From NCBI RefSeq assembly GCF_038967635.1, contig NZ_CP152413.1:1364001-1428000 (forward strand): a DNA stretch of 64,000 nt, read 5' to 3'. Within the stretch, counting starts at the first letter, position 1; each line of letters opens with the position of its first letter. The notes under the pieces were generated by a model, which did not search any database, was not told the origin of the DNA, and worked only from the letters and a program-made list of their open reading frames with translations. The DNA comes from Bradyrhizobium sp. B124 (lineage in GTDB: Bacteria > Pseudomonadota > Alphaproteobacteria > Rhizobiales > Xanthobacteraceae). The translations under genes were made by a program, and so were the position numbers. Shown here piece by piece: positions 28,537-37,879 of this stretch.

Positions 28537-28590
28537 CCTCCAAAGCGAAGCGCGATGACGTCTCAAACTGAGCTCATCGCGCCCTGGAGG
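28537..28590. repeat. Hairpin between convergent MFS and exopolysaccharide genes
   Basis: Outer arms CCTCCA (28537-28542) and TGGAGG (28585-28590) enclose an inner stem CGCGATGA (28551-28558) and TCATCGCG (28574-28581). No T-tract follows on either strand. It lies between two genes that end facing each other and may act as a bidirectional stop or be a worn repeat. Confidence 0.45.
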
Positions 28591-28595
28591 TCCGG

Positions 28596-30932
28596 TCAGG
28601 CCGCCACTACGCGCGGACCCGCCACGACCGTTTCCGACGGCGCGCAGGGCTTGCTCAGCATCGTCACTTCGGAGAAGCCGACGGCCCTGAGCTGATCGAC
28701 CATCGAGCGGCGGGCATCCTGCGCCATGCCGGCGTCGGGCACGACCACCGCTTGCGCCTTTGCGGTCAGCAGCTCGGCCGGCAGGTCGACGGCCGTGCCG
28801 GCGTCGAGCAGCACGTGGTCGTAGACCCGCAGCAGCGCGTCGATCGCAAGCGCCAGCCGCGGCGATTGCAGATGCGAGCGATCGAAGCCCGGACGCCCGG
28901 CGCTGACGATCTGAACCCGCGACTGCCGATCCTTGGTGATGATCTGTGCGAACGTCGCCTCACCCTGCATCAATTCGGCAAGGCCGGGCGCGCCGGGATC
29001 GACCGTGGCCGCCGTCAGCGCCGGCGAGGACGCGACGAGATCGACCACCACGACCTTGGCCTGACGCGCCATCTGACGGGCCAGCGTCAGCGCGGTCAGC
29101 GTGACGCTCTCGGCGGCAGCCGGGCCGAGCACCGTGACCTTGTGGGCGGCGGGACCGGCCGCGACGAGACGCCCGGCCAGCTCATCGATCTCGTTGGCCA
29201 TCCGGGCGGGCGCAGGCTGCGGCTCGCTGACGACCGGCTCATATGCTACTGCGGGGTCGGGCCGCAGATCAGGCTCAGGCGACAGGCTGGGCGCGAGCGG
29301 CGACGCGAGCTCAGGTTCAGGCGGCAGCGTCAGTGCGGGCTCGTCGACGGTTGCGGTCTCCATGACCGGCTCGCGGCGCCGGATCACTGCGGCGGCCGGC
29401 GCGAAGGCACGGCCTACCGCGCCGGGCGCGGAGATGCGCAGCAGCTCGCCGGTGATGATGATGCCGGCTGACAGCAGCAGCGTCGCCAGCGTCGCGATCA
29501 GCACGATCGGCAGCTTCTTCGGATAGGCCGGCGTGTTCGAGACCGTGGCGCGCGAGATGATGCGGCCGTCGGTCGGCGCGGCCTCGATGTTCTCGCGAGC
29601 GGTCGCCTCGCGATATTTGGCGAGATAGGCTTCCAGCAAATCGCGCTGCGCCTTGGCTTCACGCTCCAGCCCACGCAGCTGCACGTCCTGGCTGTTGCTC
29701 GACGACGCCTGCCTCTTCGACTGGTCCAGGCCCGCCTGCTGCGCCTGGACGCGGGCATCGGCGACGCGGGCATCGTTGTCCAGCGAGCGCGAAATCTTGC
29801 CGGCCTCTTCGCGCAATTGGCGGTCGAGGTCGGCGATCTGCGCCTTCAATTCCTTGATGCGCGGATGGTTGTCGAGCAGCGTCGACGACTGCTCGGCGAG
29901 CTGTGCGCGCAACGTGCCGCGCTGTTCGGCGAGCCGGCGGATCAGCTCGGAATTGAGCACTTCCGACGCCTCGATCGGCTTGCCGCCCTGAAGCATCTCG
30001 CGGATCAGGCGCGCCTTGGTCTCGGCATCCGCCTTCAGCGCGCGGGCATTGTTGAGCTGCGTGTTCAGCTCGCCCATCTGCTGGTTCGACAGCGGGATGT
30101 TGTTGGTGCCGACGAACAGGCTCGACTTGGAGCGGAATTCCTCGACCCGCGAATCCGCTTCCGCGACCTTGCTGCGCAGCTTGTCGATCTCGCCCAGCAG
30201 CCAGGTGCTGGCGGACTTGGCCTGGTCCTGCCGCGCCGCCTGCTGCAATACGAGGTAGCCGTCGGCAATCGAGTTGGCGACGCGCGCCGCGAGCTCGGGA
30301 TCCTCCGACTGGAATTCGATCACCATGACGCGCGACTTGTCGACCGCATAGGCCTGGAAGCGCTCGTAAAAGGAATCAAGCACCCGCTCTTCCGGCGTCA
30401 GGCTGAACGGGTCACGGCCGATGCCGAACAGCGCCAGCAGCGACTTCAGCGGGGAAAAGCCCCGCAGCACCGGATCGAACTCGGGGCGCTCGGCGAGCTT
30501 GTTCTTCTTGATGATGTCGCGGGCAAGATCGCGCGACAGCAACAGTTGCACCTGGCTGGTCACGGCCTCGGCGTCGAGCGAGGTGCGCTCGAGGTCGCGC
30601 TCGCCGTTCGGACGCAGGAAGGCGTTCTCGCGGTTGTCGATCAGGATTCGCGCTTCCGACTTGTAGCGCGGCGTCACGACGTTGACGGCGGCAAGCGACA
30701 CCGCAAACACGAGCACAGTTGGCACGATGATCCAGCTTCGCTTGCGCGCCAGCGCGCGCCCGAGCATATGCAGATCGAGATCCGTCGCCTCCGCCGGACG
30801 CGTTGGCTTGTCAGGAGCTGATATCGGCGAAGCCGGCCTCGCAACGGCTTCGGCGGCAACGGGCGCAGACTTCGGCAACGCCCGTTGCACCGCAGCCTTT
30901 TCCTTGCCTCTACGCCAGAATGCAAAACGCAT
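28596..30932 (-). CDS. Exopolysaccharide chain-length/export protein (Wzz/ExoP type) with degenerate BY-kinase domain
   Basis: 778 residues from ATG 30932, chosen because GGGAG stands about seven bases before it. First membrane helix about residues 67-90 (SWIIVPTVLVFAVSLAAVNVV), then Wzz domain, long coiled-coil (about 230-430), GNVR-like DLLEAYLAKYREATARENIEA, second helix KKLPIVLIATLATLLLSAGII, then a Pro/Glu-rich linker and a C-terminal kinase-like domain. The usual Walker A lysine is missing (VLGPAAAESVTL), Walker A' is lost (VVVVDLVASSP) and no C-terminal tyrosine cluster is present; only a Walker B-like HVLLDAG remains. It therefore probably assembles polymer without tyrosine-kinase activity. 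Divergent from the export lipoprotein gene. Confidence 0.9.
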   Translation of the reverse strand: MRFAFWRRGKEKAAVQRALPKSAPVAAEAVARPASPISAPDKPTRPAEATDLDLHMLGRALARKRSWIIVPTVLVFAVSLAAVNVVTPRYKSEARILIDNRENAFLRPNGERDLERTSLDAEAVTSQVQLLLSRDLARDIIKKNKLAERPEFDPVLRGFSPLKSLLALFGIGRDPFSLTPEERVLDSFYERFQAYAVDKSRVMVIEFQSEDPELAARVANSIADGYLVLQQAARQDQAKSASTWLLGEIDKLRSKVAEADSRVEEFRSKSSLFVGTNNIPLSNQQMGELNTQLNNARALKADAETKARLIREMLQGGKPIEASEVLNSELIRRLAEQRGTLRAQLAEQSSTLLDNHPRIKELKAQIADLDRQLREEAGKISRSLDNDARVADARVQAQQAGLDQSKRQASSSNSQDVQLRGLEREAKAQRDLLEAYLAKYREATARENIEAAPTDGRIISRATVSNTPAYPKKLPIVLIATLATLLLSAGIIITGELLRISAPGAVGRAFAPAAAVIRRREPVMETATVDEPALTLPPEPELASPLAPSLSPEPDLRPDPAVAYEPVVSEPQPAPARMANEIDELAGRLVAAGPAAHKVTVLGPAAAESVTLTALTLARQMARQAKVVVVDLVASSPALTAATVDPGAPGLAELMQGEATFAQIITKDRQSRVQIVSAGRPGFDRSHLQSPRLALAIDALLRVYDHVLLDAGTAVDLPAELLTAKAQAVVVPDAGMAQDARRSMVDQLRAVGFSEVTMLSKPCAPSETVVAGPRVVAA

Positions 30933-31107
30933 AACCAACTCCCGCGGACGCCGCGATTCCATCTCAATGGCGGCGATTACAGTCCATTAAGGTTGCTGCT
31001 GGGTTAATCGGCGCGGTTGACGGATGCGGCGGCCACCACCGCTCCGTCATCGTTTGTTAACCATGAGTGCCGTTAATCGACGCCGATATTGTTGCGGGAT
31101 TCCTCAC

Positions 31108-31746
31108 ATGCGCGATCTGCGCGCTCCCCTCGTTTGTCTGATTGCTGCGCTCGCGCTGTCGGGCTGCATGGGCCGGACGTCGCCGATTGCCGGTGACCCG
31201 GCCCTCGATTCGATGGCGTATGGGCAGCCGGCCTTTGCTGCGCCCGCGCCGATGGCCGTGGCCTATGCCGACCCCGCGCCGACGCGTGAGGCCTATAATC
31301 TTGGCCCCGGTGACAGGCTTCGCGTCGTGGTCTATGGCCAGGAAGGCCTGACCAATTCCTATGCGATCGATGCAGCCGGCGCGATCACGATGCCGCTGAT
31401 CGGCTCGGTGCCGGCACGCGGCCGCACCCCTGCCGGGCTCGCCGCCGAGATCACGGGACGGCTGCGCAACGGCTACATCCGCGAGCCTTCGGTGGCGGTC
31501 GAGATCGAGGCCTACCGCCCGTTCTTCATCCTCGGTGAGGTCGCAGCCCCCGGCCAATATCCCTATGTACCCAACATGACGGTCGAGAGCGCGGTAGCGA
31601 TCGCCGGCGGCTTCTCGCCGCGCGCCCGGCGCGACGAGGTCACCCTCACCCATACCGATGCATCGGGCGCCGGCCGCTTTGTCGTTCCCTTGGGCACGCC
31701 GATCGGGCCCGGCGACACCGTCTTCGTCGGCGAACGCTGGTTCTGA
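31108..31746 (+). CDS. Polysaccharide export outer-membrane lipoprotein (Wza/ExoF type)
   Basis: 212 residues from ATG 31108 (MRDLRAPLVCLIAALALSGC). A lipobox LSGC ends the signal peptide at residue 20. Poly_export domain starts at YNLGPGDRLRVVVYGQEGLT, with AAGAITMPLIGSVPARGRTPAGLAAEI; a following SLBB-like region has FFILGEVAAPGQYPYVPNMTVESAVAIAGGFSPRA. Such proteins form the outer-membrane channel for group 1 polymers, working with the Wzz/ExoP protein encoded divergently next to it. Upstream starts at 31024 and 31063 would bury the signal peptide. Three bases separate it from the glycosyltransferase gene. Confidence 0.92.
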   Translation: MRDLRAPLVCLIAALALSGCMGRTSPIAGDPALDSMAYGQPAFAAPAPMAVAYADPAPTREAYNLGPGDRLRVVVYGQEGLTNSYAIDAAGAITMPLIGSVPARGRTPAGLAAEITGRLRNGYIREPSVAVEIEAYRPFFILGEVAAPGQYPYVPNMTVESAVAIAGGFSPRARRDEVTLTHTDASGAGRFVVPLGTPIGPGDTVFVGERWF

Positions 31747-31749
31747 TCG

Positions 31750-32889
31750 ATGGCACAGGATCAAAATGAGGAACGGCTGCTTCGCATCCTGCACGTCGTC
31801 CGCGCCCCCGTCGGCGGCATCATCCGTCACATCCTCGATGTCGCCAACGGCCAGATCGAACGCGGTCACCATGTCGGCATCGTCGCCGACAGCCTGACCG
31901 GCGGCACGCGGGCCGATGCGGTCCTCGCCGAGATCGAACCGCGCCTCAAGCTCGGGGTCCACCGGGTGGCGATACGCCGCGAGCCGCGATTTGCCGACTT
32001 CATGGTCTGGGCGCATATCGCCAGCCTGATCCGGAAACTGAAGCCCGATGTTGTGCATGGTCATGGTGCCAAGGCCGGCGCCTATGTCCGGCTGCGGCGG
32101 CGCTCGAACAAGGTGATCCGGGTCTACACGCCGCATGGCGGCTCGCTGCACTATCCGCTCGACACCTGGAAGGGCCGCTTCTACAGCCAGCTCGAGCGCA
32201 CGCTGATGAACAGCACCGACCTGTTCCTGTTCGAGAGCGCGTTTGCCCGCGACACCTATCAGCGCACCGTGGGCAAGCCCTCAGGCCTCGTCCGCTGCGT
32301 CTTCAACGGCGTCACGTCGGAGGAATTCGAACCGGTCGCCAAGGCCGACGACGCCTCCGACGTGGCTTATGTCGGCGAATTCCGGCGCATCAAGGGTGCC
32401 GATCTCCTGATCGACGCGGTCGCCAAGCTGCGCGCCGACGGCAAGCCGGTGACGCTGACGCTTGGCGGCGACGGCGAGGAGTTCGAACGGCTCAAGGAGC
32501 AGGTGAAGCGGCTGTCGCTCGGCGACGCCGTCCGCTTCATCGGCCACGTCAAGGCGCGCTACGGCTTCTCGAAGGGCAGCGTTCTCGTGGTTCCGTCACG
32601 GGGCGATTCGATGCCTTATGTGGTGATCGAGGCCGGCGCTGCGGGAATTCCGATGATCGCCGCCAATGTCGGCGGCATCCCGGAGATCTTCGACACCCAC
32701 ACCGACGCGCTGTTCGCGCCCAGCAACGCCGGCGCGATGGCCGACGCCATCAAGGCCGCGCTCGACAATCCCGCCGCGACCGTGGCGCGCGCCGAGCAAC
32801 TGCGCGAACGGATTTCCGAACATTTCTCGCAGGGTGCGATGGTCGAGGGCGTGCTGGCCGGCTATCGCGACGCATTTGCCAAATATTAA
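31750..32889 (+). CDS. Glycosyltransferase family 4 (GT-B)
   Basis: 379 residues. The N-terminal half shows RILHVVRAPVGGIIRHILDVANGQ (acceptor-side glycine loop) and PDVVHGHGAKAGAYVRL. The C-terminal half has DVAYVGEFRRIKGADLLIDAV, LGGDGEEFERLK and the E-x7-E type SRGDSMPYVVIEAGAAGIPMIAANVGG, all standard for GT4 retaining transferases. It would add a sugar to the lipid-linked repeat unit on the cytoplasmic side. Part of the plus-strand exopolysaccharide group. Confidence 0.92.
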   Translation: MAQDQNEERLLRILHVVRAPVGGIIRHILDVANGQIERGHHVGIVADSLTGGTRADAVLAEIEPRLKLGVHRVAIRREPRFADFMVWAHIASLIRKLKPDVVHGHGAKAGAYVRLRRRSNKVIRVYTPHGGSLHYPLDTWKGRFYSQLERTLMNSTDLFLFESAFARDTYQRTVGKPSGLVRCVFNGVTSEEFEPVAKADDASDVAYVGEFRRIKGADLLIDAVAKLRADGKPVTLTLGGDGEEFERLKEQVKRLSLGDAVRFIGHVKARYGFSKGSVLVVPSRGDSMPYVVIEAGAAGIPMIAANVGGIPEIFDTHTDALFAPSNAGAMADAIKAALDNPAATVARAEQLRERISEHFSQGAMVEGVLAGYRDAFAKY

Positions 32890-33004
32890 CCATTTCTTAC
32901 ACACGTAACCGTTTCTTCCGATTTGTCCCCTTAACTCGCGTCCAGGGGAATTTCGCTGCTGCGCGCGGATGCTCATCTGCAAGCACAGGAATGGACGTGG
33001 ACTC

Positions 33005-34540
33005 GTGGAACCGTTTAACGCACGCTCGATGCTGGATGCCGCTGCGTCTGCGACGGCCGCTCAGCCGCAGGTCGAACGCCGCCGCCGCCTGTCGCCGGCC
33101 GCGCTCGCCGTTACCAGTCAAAAAGTCCGCAGCGCCTACTCGCCGGTCGTGATCACTGGCGTGGTTCGCCTCGCCGATTTCGTCTTGCTCAGCCTGGTCG
33201 GTGTCGGGCTCTACTTTGCCTATGTCAGGCCGCTCGCCATCCATTGGGGTTATATCGCATCGATCCTCGGCATGTCGGCTGCGGCGGTGGTCTGCTTCCA
33301 GGCCGCGGACATCTACCAGGTGCAGATCTTCCGCGGCCAGCTCCGCCAGATGACGCGGATGATCTCGTCATGGGCCGTCGTGTTCCTGCTGTTCATCGGC
33401 GTCTCCTTCCTCGCCAAGCTCGGCGGCGAGGTGTCGCGGGTCTGGCTGTCGTCGTTCTTCTGTGTCGGCCTTGCGGTGCTGATCGCCGAGCGGCTGGCGC
33501 TGCGCTCGATGGTGCGCGCCTGGGCGCATGACGGCCGGCTCGACCGCCGCACCATCATCGTCGGCGCCGACCAGAACGGCGAGAAGCTGATCGAGGCGCT
33601 GAACGCCGACGACGATACGGATATCCACGTGCTCGGCGTGTTCGACGACCGCAATGACGCCCGCGCGATGGACACCTGTGCCGGCTCACCGAAGCTCGGC
33701 AAGGTCGACGATATCGTCGAGTTCGCCCGCCGCACCCGCGTCGACCTCGTGCTGTTCGCGCTGCCGATCTCGGCGGAGACCCGGATCCTGGAGATGCTGA
33801 AGAAGCTCTGGGTGCTGCCGGTCGACATCCGCCTGTCGGCCCATACCAACAAGCTGCGCTTCCGCCCCCGCTCCTATTCCTATGTCGGCAAGGTGCCGAC
33901 GCTCGACGTGTTCGAGGCGCCGATCACCGACTGGGATCTGGTGCTGAAATGGCTGTTCGACCGCGTGGTCGGCGGCCTAGCCTTGCTTGCGGCACTGCCG
34001 GTGCTCGGTCTGGTGGCGCTTGCGGTGAAGCTCGACAGCCCCGGCCCGGTGCTGTTCCGCCAGAAGCGCTTCGGCTTCAACAATGAGCGGATCGACGTCT
34101 ACAAGTTCCGCTCGCTCTACCATCACCAGGCCGATCCGACCGCCTCCAAGGTGGTGACCAAGAACGATCCGCGCGTCACCCGCGTCGGCCGCTTCATCCG
34201 CAAGTCCTCGCTCGACGAGCTGCCGCAGCTGTTCAATGTGGTGCTGAAGGGCAATCTCTCGCTGGTCGGCCCGCGTCCGCACGCCGTGCAGAGCAAGCTG
34301 GAGAACCGCCTGTTCGACGAGGCCGTCGACGGCTACTTCGCCCGCCACCGCGTCAAGCCCGGCATCACCGGCTGGGCGCAGATCAACGGCTGGCGCGGCG
34401 AGGTCGACACCGACGAGAAGATCCAGAAACGCGTCGAATACGACCTCTATTACATCGAGAACTGGTCGGTGCTGTTCGACCTCTACATCCTGCTCAAGAC
34501 CCCGTTCTCGCTGCTGACCAAGAGCGAGAACGCGTACTGA
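33005..34540 (+). CDS. Undecaprenyl-phosphate sugar phosphotransferase (WcaJ/ExoY type)
   Basis: 511 residues from a GTG at 33005 ([13 protein letters not shown]); the start is uncertain as no strong ribosome site is visible, and a frame start at 32969 also exists. Four helices in the N-half, a CoA-binding-like NAD fold ([17 protein letters not shown]), then a fifth helix and the catalytic bacterial sugar transferase domain: [55 protein letters not shown] and [19 protein letters not shown]. It transfers glucose- or galactose-1-phosphate to undecaprenyl phosphate and so starts repeat-unit synthesis. Confidence 0.93.
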   Translation: MEPFNARSMLDAAASATAAQPQVERRRRLSPAALAVTSQKVRSAYSPVVITGVVRLADFVLLSLVGVGLYFAYVRPLAIHWGYIASILGMSAAAVVCFQAADIYQVQIFRGQLRQMTRMISSWAVVFLLFIGVSFLAKLGGEVSRVWLSSFFCVGLAVLIAERLALRSMVRAWAHDGRLDRRTIIVGADQNGEKLIEALNADDDTDIHVLGVFDDRNDARAMDTCAGSPKLGKVDDIVEFARRTRVDLVLFALPISAETRILEMLKKLWVLPVDIRLSAHTNKLRFRPRSYSYVGKVPTLDVFEAPITDWDLVLKWLFDRVVGGLALLAALPVLGLVALAVKLDSPGPVLFRQKRFGFNNERIDVYKFRSLYHHQADPTASKVVTKNDPRVTRVGRFIRKSSLDELPQLFNVVLKGNLSLVGPRPHAVQSKLENRLFDEAVDGYFARHRVKPGITGWAQINGWRGEVDTDEKIQKRVEYDLYYIENWSVLFDLYILLKTPFSLLTKSENAY

Positions 34541-34556
34541 GAATTGAACTAGCCAC

Positions 34557-34640
34557 CGTCATTGCGAGCGAAGCGAAGCAATCCATATCGCAGCTCGGAG
34601 ATAGGTGGATTGCTTCGTCGCTTCGCTCCTCGCAATGACG
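34557..34640. repeat. Dispersed inverted repeat, copy 1
   Basis: Left arm CGTCATTGCGAGCGAAGCGA and right arm TCGCTCCTCGCAATGACG form a long imperfect stem, with AGCAATCCA / TGGATTGCTT inside. The same element is found at 39091-39171. It separates the sugar transferase and polymerase genes. Confidence 0.82.
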
Positions 34641-34683
34641 AAGCATCTGTTGCGTGTATTGTATCGAGTTGCGTGAGTATCCG

Positions 34684-35952
34684 ATGGCCTATGCGGCGAC
34701 AGCCGGGACGTCCCATTCGCCGGCATCAGCGCCGCCAGGCGTGCTGGCGCTGCAGCGGGCGCTGGTGTGGCTCGCCGGCGCGTCGATCGCCATCGTATTC
34801 ATTGAGCCGAGCCCGTATGAACTCGTCACGCTGACCGCCTGCGTGCTGTTCTTTGGCACCGGCCTGCGCATGCAGCTCGTGTTCATGCCGCTGCTGTTCG
34901 CGCTGATCGTGCTCAATGTCGGCTACAGCATCGGCGCGGTGCCGTTCCTCGACAAGCCGGAGGTGGTGAACTGGGTCCTCACCTCCTGGTACATGGCCGT
35001 CACCGTCATCTTCTTCGCGATGGTGATGTCGGAGGATACCGAAGCGCGGCTCGACATGCTGCGCCGCGGCCTGATCGTCGGCGCGATGATTGCCTCGCTT
35101 GCGGGCATCGCCGGCTACTTTCATCTGGTGCCTGGCGGCTATGATCTGCTGACGCTGTATGACCGCGCCCGCGGCACCTTCAAGGATCCAAACGTGCTCG
35201 GCGCGTTCCTGATCCTGCCGGCGCTGTTCACGCTGCAAAGCGTGGTCACCGACCGCTTCGGCAAGGCGTTCCGCAACGCGATCGCCTTCGGCATCATCTC
35301 GCTTGCGATCCTGCTCTCGTTCTCCCGCGCCGCCTGGGGCGGCCTGATCGTCACCGCGGCCTTCATGCTGGCGCTGATGGTGTTCACCAGCCGCTCGCAG
35401 GCGCAACGCTCGCGCATCATCGTGATGACCCTGATCGCCGCGATCCTGGCCGTTGCGCTGATCGCGGTGCTGCTGTCGATCGGCTCGGTCGCCGACATGT
35501 TCAAGCAGCGCGCGAGCTTCGACCAGAGTTACGACGAAGGCCGCTTCGGCCGGTTCGGCCGCCACATCCTCGGCGCCCAGATGGCACTCGAGCTGCCGTT
35601 CGGCATCGGGCCGCTGCAATTCCACACCTACTTCCCCGAGGACACCCACAATTCGTTCCTCAACGCCTTCATGTCGGGCGGCTGGATCTCGGGCATCTGT
35701 TATCCGGCGCTGGTGTTCGTCAGCGCGATCGTCGGCTTCCGCTATGTCTACAAGCGGGTGCCGTGGCAGCGCGACTATCTGGCGATCTTCTCGGCATTCC
35801 TCGGCATCGTCGGCGAGAGCTTCATCATCGATACCGACCATTGGCGGCACTTCTGGCTGATGCTCGGCACGATGTGGGGCATGTACGCGGCTGCCGAGCG
35901 CACCCGCGCGACACCGGCCGAGGTCAGCGGCGAGATTTCGGCGGCAGCTTGA
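34684..35952 (+). CDS. O-antigen ligase / exopolysaccharide polymerase-like membrane protein
   Basis: 422 residues from ATG 34684, with at least ten hydrophobic helices. The Wzy/WaaL-type signature is visible: RGTFKDPNVLGAFLILPALF, LLSFSRAAWGGLIVTAAFM, and a large outer loop with FGIGPLQFHTYFPEDTHNSFLN, where the His-N-S-x-L motif is the family mark. Likely polymerises the exported repeat unit in the periplasm (ExoQ/Wzy role) as no LPS ligase context is present. Its last 29 bases overlap the end of the convergent MarR gene. Confidence 0.85.
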   Translation: MAYAATAGTSHSPASAPPGVLALQRALVWLAGASIAIVFIEPSPYELVTLTACVLFFGTGLRMQLVFMPLLFALIVLNVGYSIGAVPFLDKPEVVNWVLTSWYMAVTVIFFAMVMSEDTEARLDMLRRGLIVGAMIASLAGIAGYFHLVPGGYDLLTLYDRARGTFKDPNVLGAFLILPALFTLQSVVTDRFGKAFRNAIAFGIISLAILLSFSRAAWGGLIVTAAFMLALMVFTSRSQAQRSRIIVMTLIAAILAVALIAVLLSIGSVADMFKQRASFDQSYDEGRFGRFGRHILGAQMALELPFGIGPLQFHTYFPEDTHNSFLNAFMSGGWISGICYPALVFVSAIVGFRYVYKRVPWQRDYLAIFSAFLGIVGESFIIDTDHWRHFWLMLGTMWGMYAAAERTRATPAEVSGEISAAA

Positions 35953-36448
35953 GATTGGCGCGCCGCTCTGGCGGCATGTCGATCACCGCCTTCAATGCGC
36001 CGGTCGCTTCCAGCACGCCCTTGTAGCCGTCATTGGCGAAGCGCAGCAGCAGGCGCAGTTCGTCATCGGTGTAGCGGCTCCAGAGCTTGAGCATCGCCTC
36101 CTGCATCGGCACGTAGAACTTGCCGATCTCCGCCGCCTTCTCCTCCACCACCGAGATGAAGACCTTGCGGCGGTCGCTCTCGTCCCGCTCACGGCGCACG
36201 TAACCCGCCTTCTCCAGCCGATCGACCACGCCGGTGATCGCGCCGGTAGTCAGCCCGGTGACTTCCGCGAGACGCCCCGCGGTCACGCGCCCTTCAAGGT
36301 GGAGGATGTCCATGCATTCCATGTCGGAATTGGAAATTCCGGCCATGTTTGCAACGGCTTGGCCGTACATCACGCCCTGCGCGGATGACCGGCGCATCGC
36401 CTCCTCGAGTTCCTGCATCAGCGCTCCGCGCGACTTCCCGCTTGACAA
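35924..36448 (-). CDS. MarR family transcriptional regulator
   Basis: 174 residues from a TTG that has AGGAG five bases upstream; the ATG at 36418 (MQELEEAMRR) is an alternative. Winged helix: SNSDMECMDILHLEGRVTAGRLAEVTGLTTGAITGVVDRLEKAGYVRRERDESDRRKVFISV. Divergent from a FAD-dependent monooxygenase; a strong palindrome lies in the shared 97-base region. A repressor of the monooxygenase, relieved by its aromatic substrate, is the usual role for such a pair (inference). Confidence 0.9.
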   Translation of the reverse strand: MSSGKSRGALMQELEEAMRRSSAQGVMYGQAVANMAGISNSDMECMDILHLEGRVTAGRLAEVTGLTTGAITGVVDRLEKAGYVRRERDESDRRKVFISVVEEKAAEIGKFYVPMQEAMLKLWSRYTDDELRLLLRFANDGYKGVLEATGALKAVIDMPPERRANLKLPPKSRR

Positions 36449-36471
36449 AGCTGCTCCTGTATCTTACTCGC

Positions 36472-36500
36472 CTAATATCTTATATACTAAGATAATTAGC
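36472..36500. promoter_or_regulatory. Candidate MarR operator between regulator and monooxygenase genes
   Basis: TATCTTA-N5-TAAGATA at 36476-36494 is a perfect 7-bp inverted repeat, and it extends outwards to CTAAT...ATTAG with one base slip. It sits in an A/T-rich 97-base gap upstream of both divergent genes, where a MarR dimer would block both promoters. Confidence 0.6.
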
Positions 36501-36545
36501 AACTGACCTTTCGTAGGTATCCCACACGGATGCATGGAGCAAGGC

Positions 36546-37745
36546 ATGACCTCACGTCCCCGTAAAGCTCTGATCATCGGCGCCGGCATCGCAGGTCCGG
36601 TGACCGCGATGTTCCTGACCCGCGCCGGCATCGAGGCCGAGCTGTATGAAGCATGGCCCTACTCCACCGGGATCGGCGGGGGCTTGCAGATCGCGCCGAA
36701 CGGCATGCATGTGCTGGCGGAGCTCGGCCTCGCCGACGAACTGATCCGCAGCGGCTCGGTCGCGGAGTCCTTCGATTTCTATTCGCAGGCCGGCAAGAAG
36801 CTCGGCTCGCTCAACCAGAACATGCAGCAGCGTTTCGGCCAGCCCGCGGTGAACATGTGCCGCGCGACCTTGAACGAGACGCTGATCGACAAGGCCTGGG
36901 CCTCCAACGTCTCGGTGTTCTTCGAGAAGAAGCTGGTCAAGATCGAGGACCGCGGCGACCAGGCGGTCATCGCCTATTTCAACGACGGCACCACCGCCGA
37001 GGGCGATTTCGTGATCGGAGCCGACGGCGTGCATTCGGCAGTGCGGCGGCATGTGATCCCGGATGGCCCGACGCCGTTCGACACCGGGCTGATCGGTTTC
37101 GGCGGCTTCGTGCCGCGGGCCCTGATTGAGCACCTGCCGGTCGGGCAAAAGATCGCGTCTACGTTCGGGCAAAGCGGCTTCTTCGGCTACGGCCTGTGCA
37201 GCCCCGATCCGGACACGGGTGCGATGTGGTGGAGCACGCAGCCCTCGCACGGCATGACCGCGGCGGCCTACCGGCTGCAGAGCCAGGACGCGATCAGGCA
37301 GCATCTGCGCGATTTCCACGCCGGCTGGCATGCGCCGATCCCCGAGATCATCGAGGCCGCCGAGAATATCGTGGTGACCGACACGCTCGACGTCGCGACG
37401 CTGCCGACCTGGTCGCGCAAGCGCACGCTCCTGATCGGCGACGCCGCGCACGCCACCAGCCCGCATGCCGGCCAGGGCGCGTCGCTCGCGCTCGAGGATG
37501 CAATGCGGCTCGGCATCCTGATGCGCGAGGGCCAGGAGCTCGGCATGACGTTCCAGGCGTTTGAGCACGAGCGGCGGCCGCGCGCCGAGAAGATCGTGGC
37601 GATCGCCCGGCGCAATGGCAACAGCAAGCGCGAGTTCGGCCCGACCGGCGCCTGGCTGCGCGATCACCTGCTGAAGCTGCTGCTGCCGGTGTCGTCCAAG
37701 GGCATGGACTTCATGTACGCGTATAATCCGCGCGCGGCGGCTTAG
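36546..37745 (+). CDS. FAD-dependent monooxygenase (aromatic hydroxylase type)
   Basis: 399 residues from ATG 36546, which has GGAG six bases upstream; another ATG lies 12 bases earlier. Group A flavoprotein motifs: ALIIGAGIAGPVTAMFLTRAG (dinucleotide fold), DFVIGADGVHSAVRRHV (DG motif) and LIGDAAHATSPHAGQGASLALEDA (GD motif). These enzymes hydroxylate aromatic rings using NAD(P)H and oxygen. Probably controlled by the adjacent divergent MarR regulator. No ring-cleavage gene is next to it, so the substrate stays open. Confidence 0.9.
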   Translation: MTSRPRKALIIGAGIAGPVTAMFLTRAGIEAELYEAWPYSTGIGGGLQIAPNGMHVLAELGLADELIRSGSVAESFDFYSQAGKKLGSLNQNMQQRFGQPAVNMCRATLNETLIDKAWASNVSVFFEKKLVKIEDRGDQAVIAYFNDGTTAEGDFVIGADGVHSAVRRHVIPDGPTPFDTGLIGFGGFVPRALIEHLPVGQKIASTFGQSGFFGYGLCSPDPDTGAMWWSTQPSHGMTAAAYRLQSQDAIRQHLRDFHAGWHAPIPEIIEAAENIVVTDTLDVATLPTWSRKRTLLIGDAAHATSPHAGQGASLALEDAMRLGILMREGQELGMTFQAFEHERRPRAEKIVAIARRNGNSKREFGPTGAWLRDHLLKLLLPVSSKGMDFMYAYNPRAAA

Positions 37746-37751
37746 GCTCTG

Positions 37752-37860
37752 GCTGTCATGCCCCCGCGAAAGCGGGGCATCCAGTACGCCGCGGCGCATC
37801 CGCTCAAGCACAACAGTCTCTGGAATACTGGATCGCCCGGTCGAGCCGGGCGATGACAGC
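37752..37860. repeat. Palindromic repeat element between convergent genes
   Basis: Outer arms GCTGTCATGCCC (37752) and GGGCGATGACAGC (ending 37860), with inner CGCGAAAGCG and CCGGTCGAGCCGG hairpins and CCAGTA / TACTGG arms. It lies between the monooxygenase and the enoyl reductase-like gene, both ending here. One of several repeat families in the window. Confidence 0.75.
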
Positions 37861-37879
37861 GAGCGTTGTTACGAGAAGC

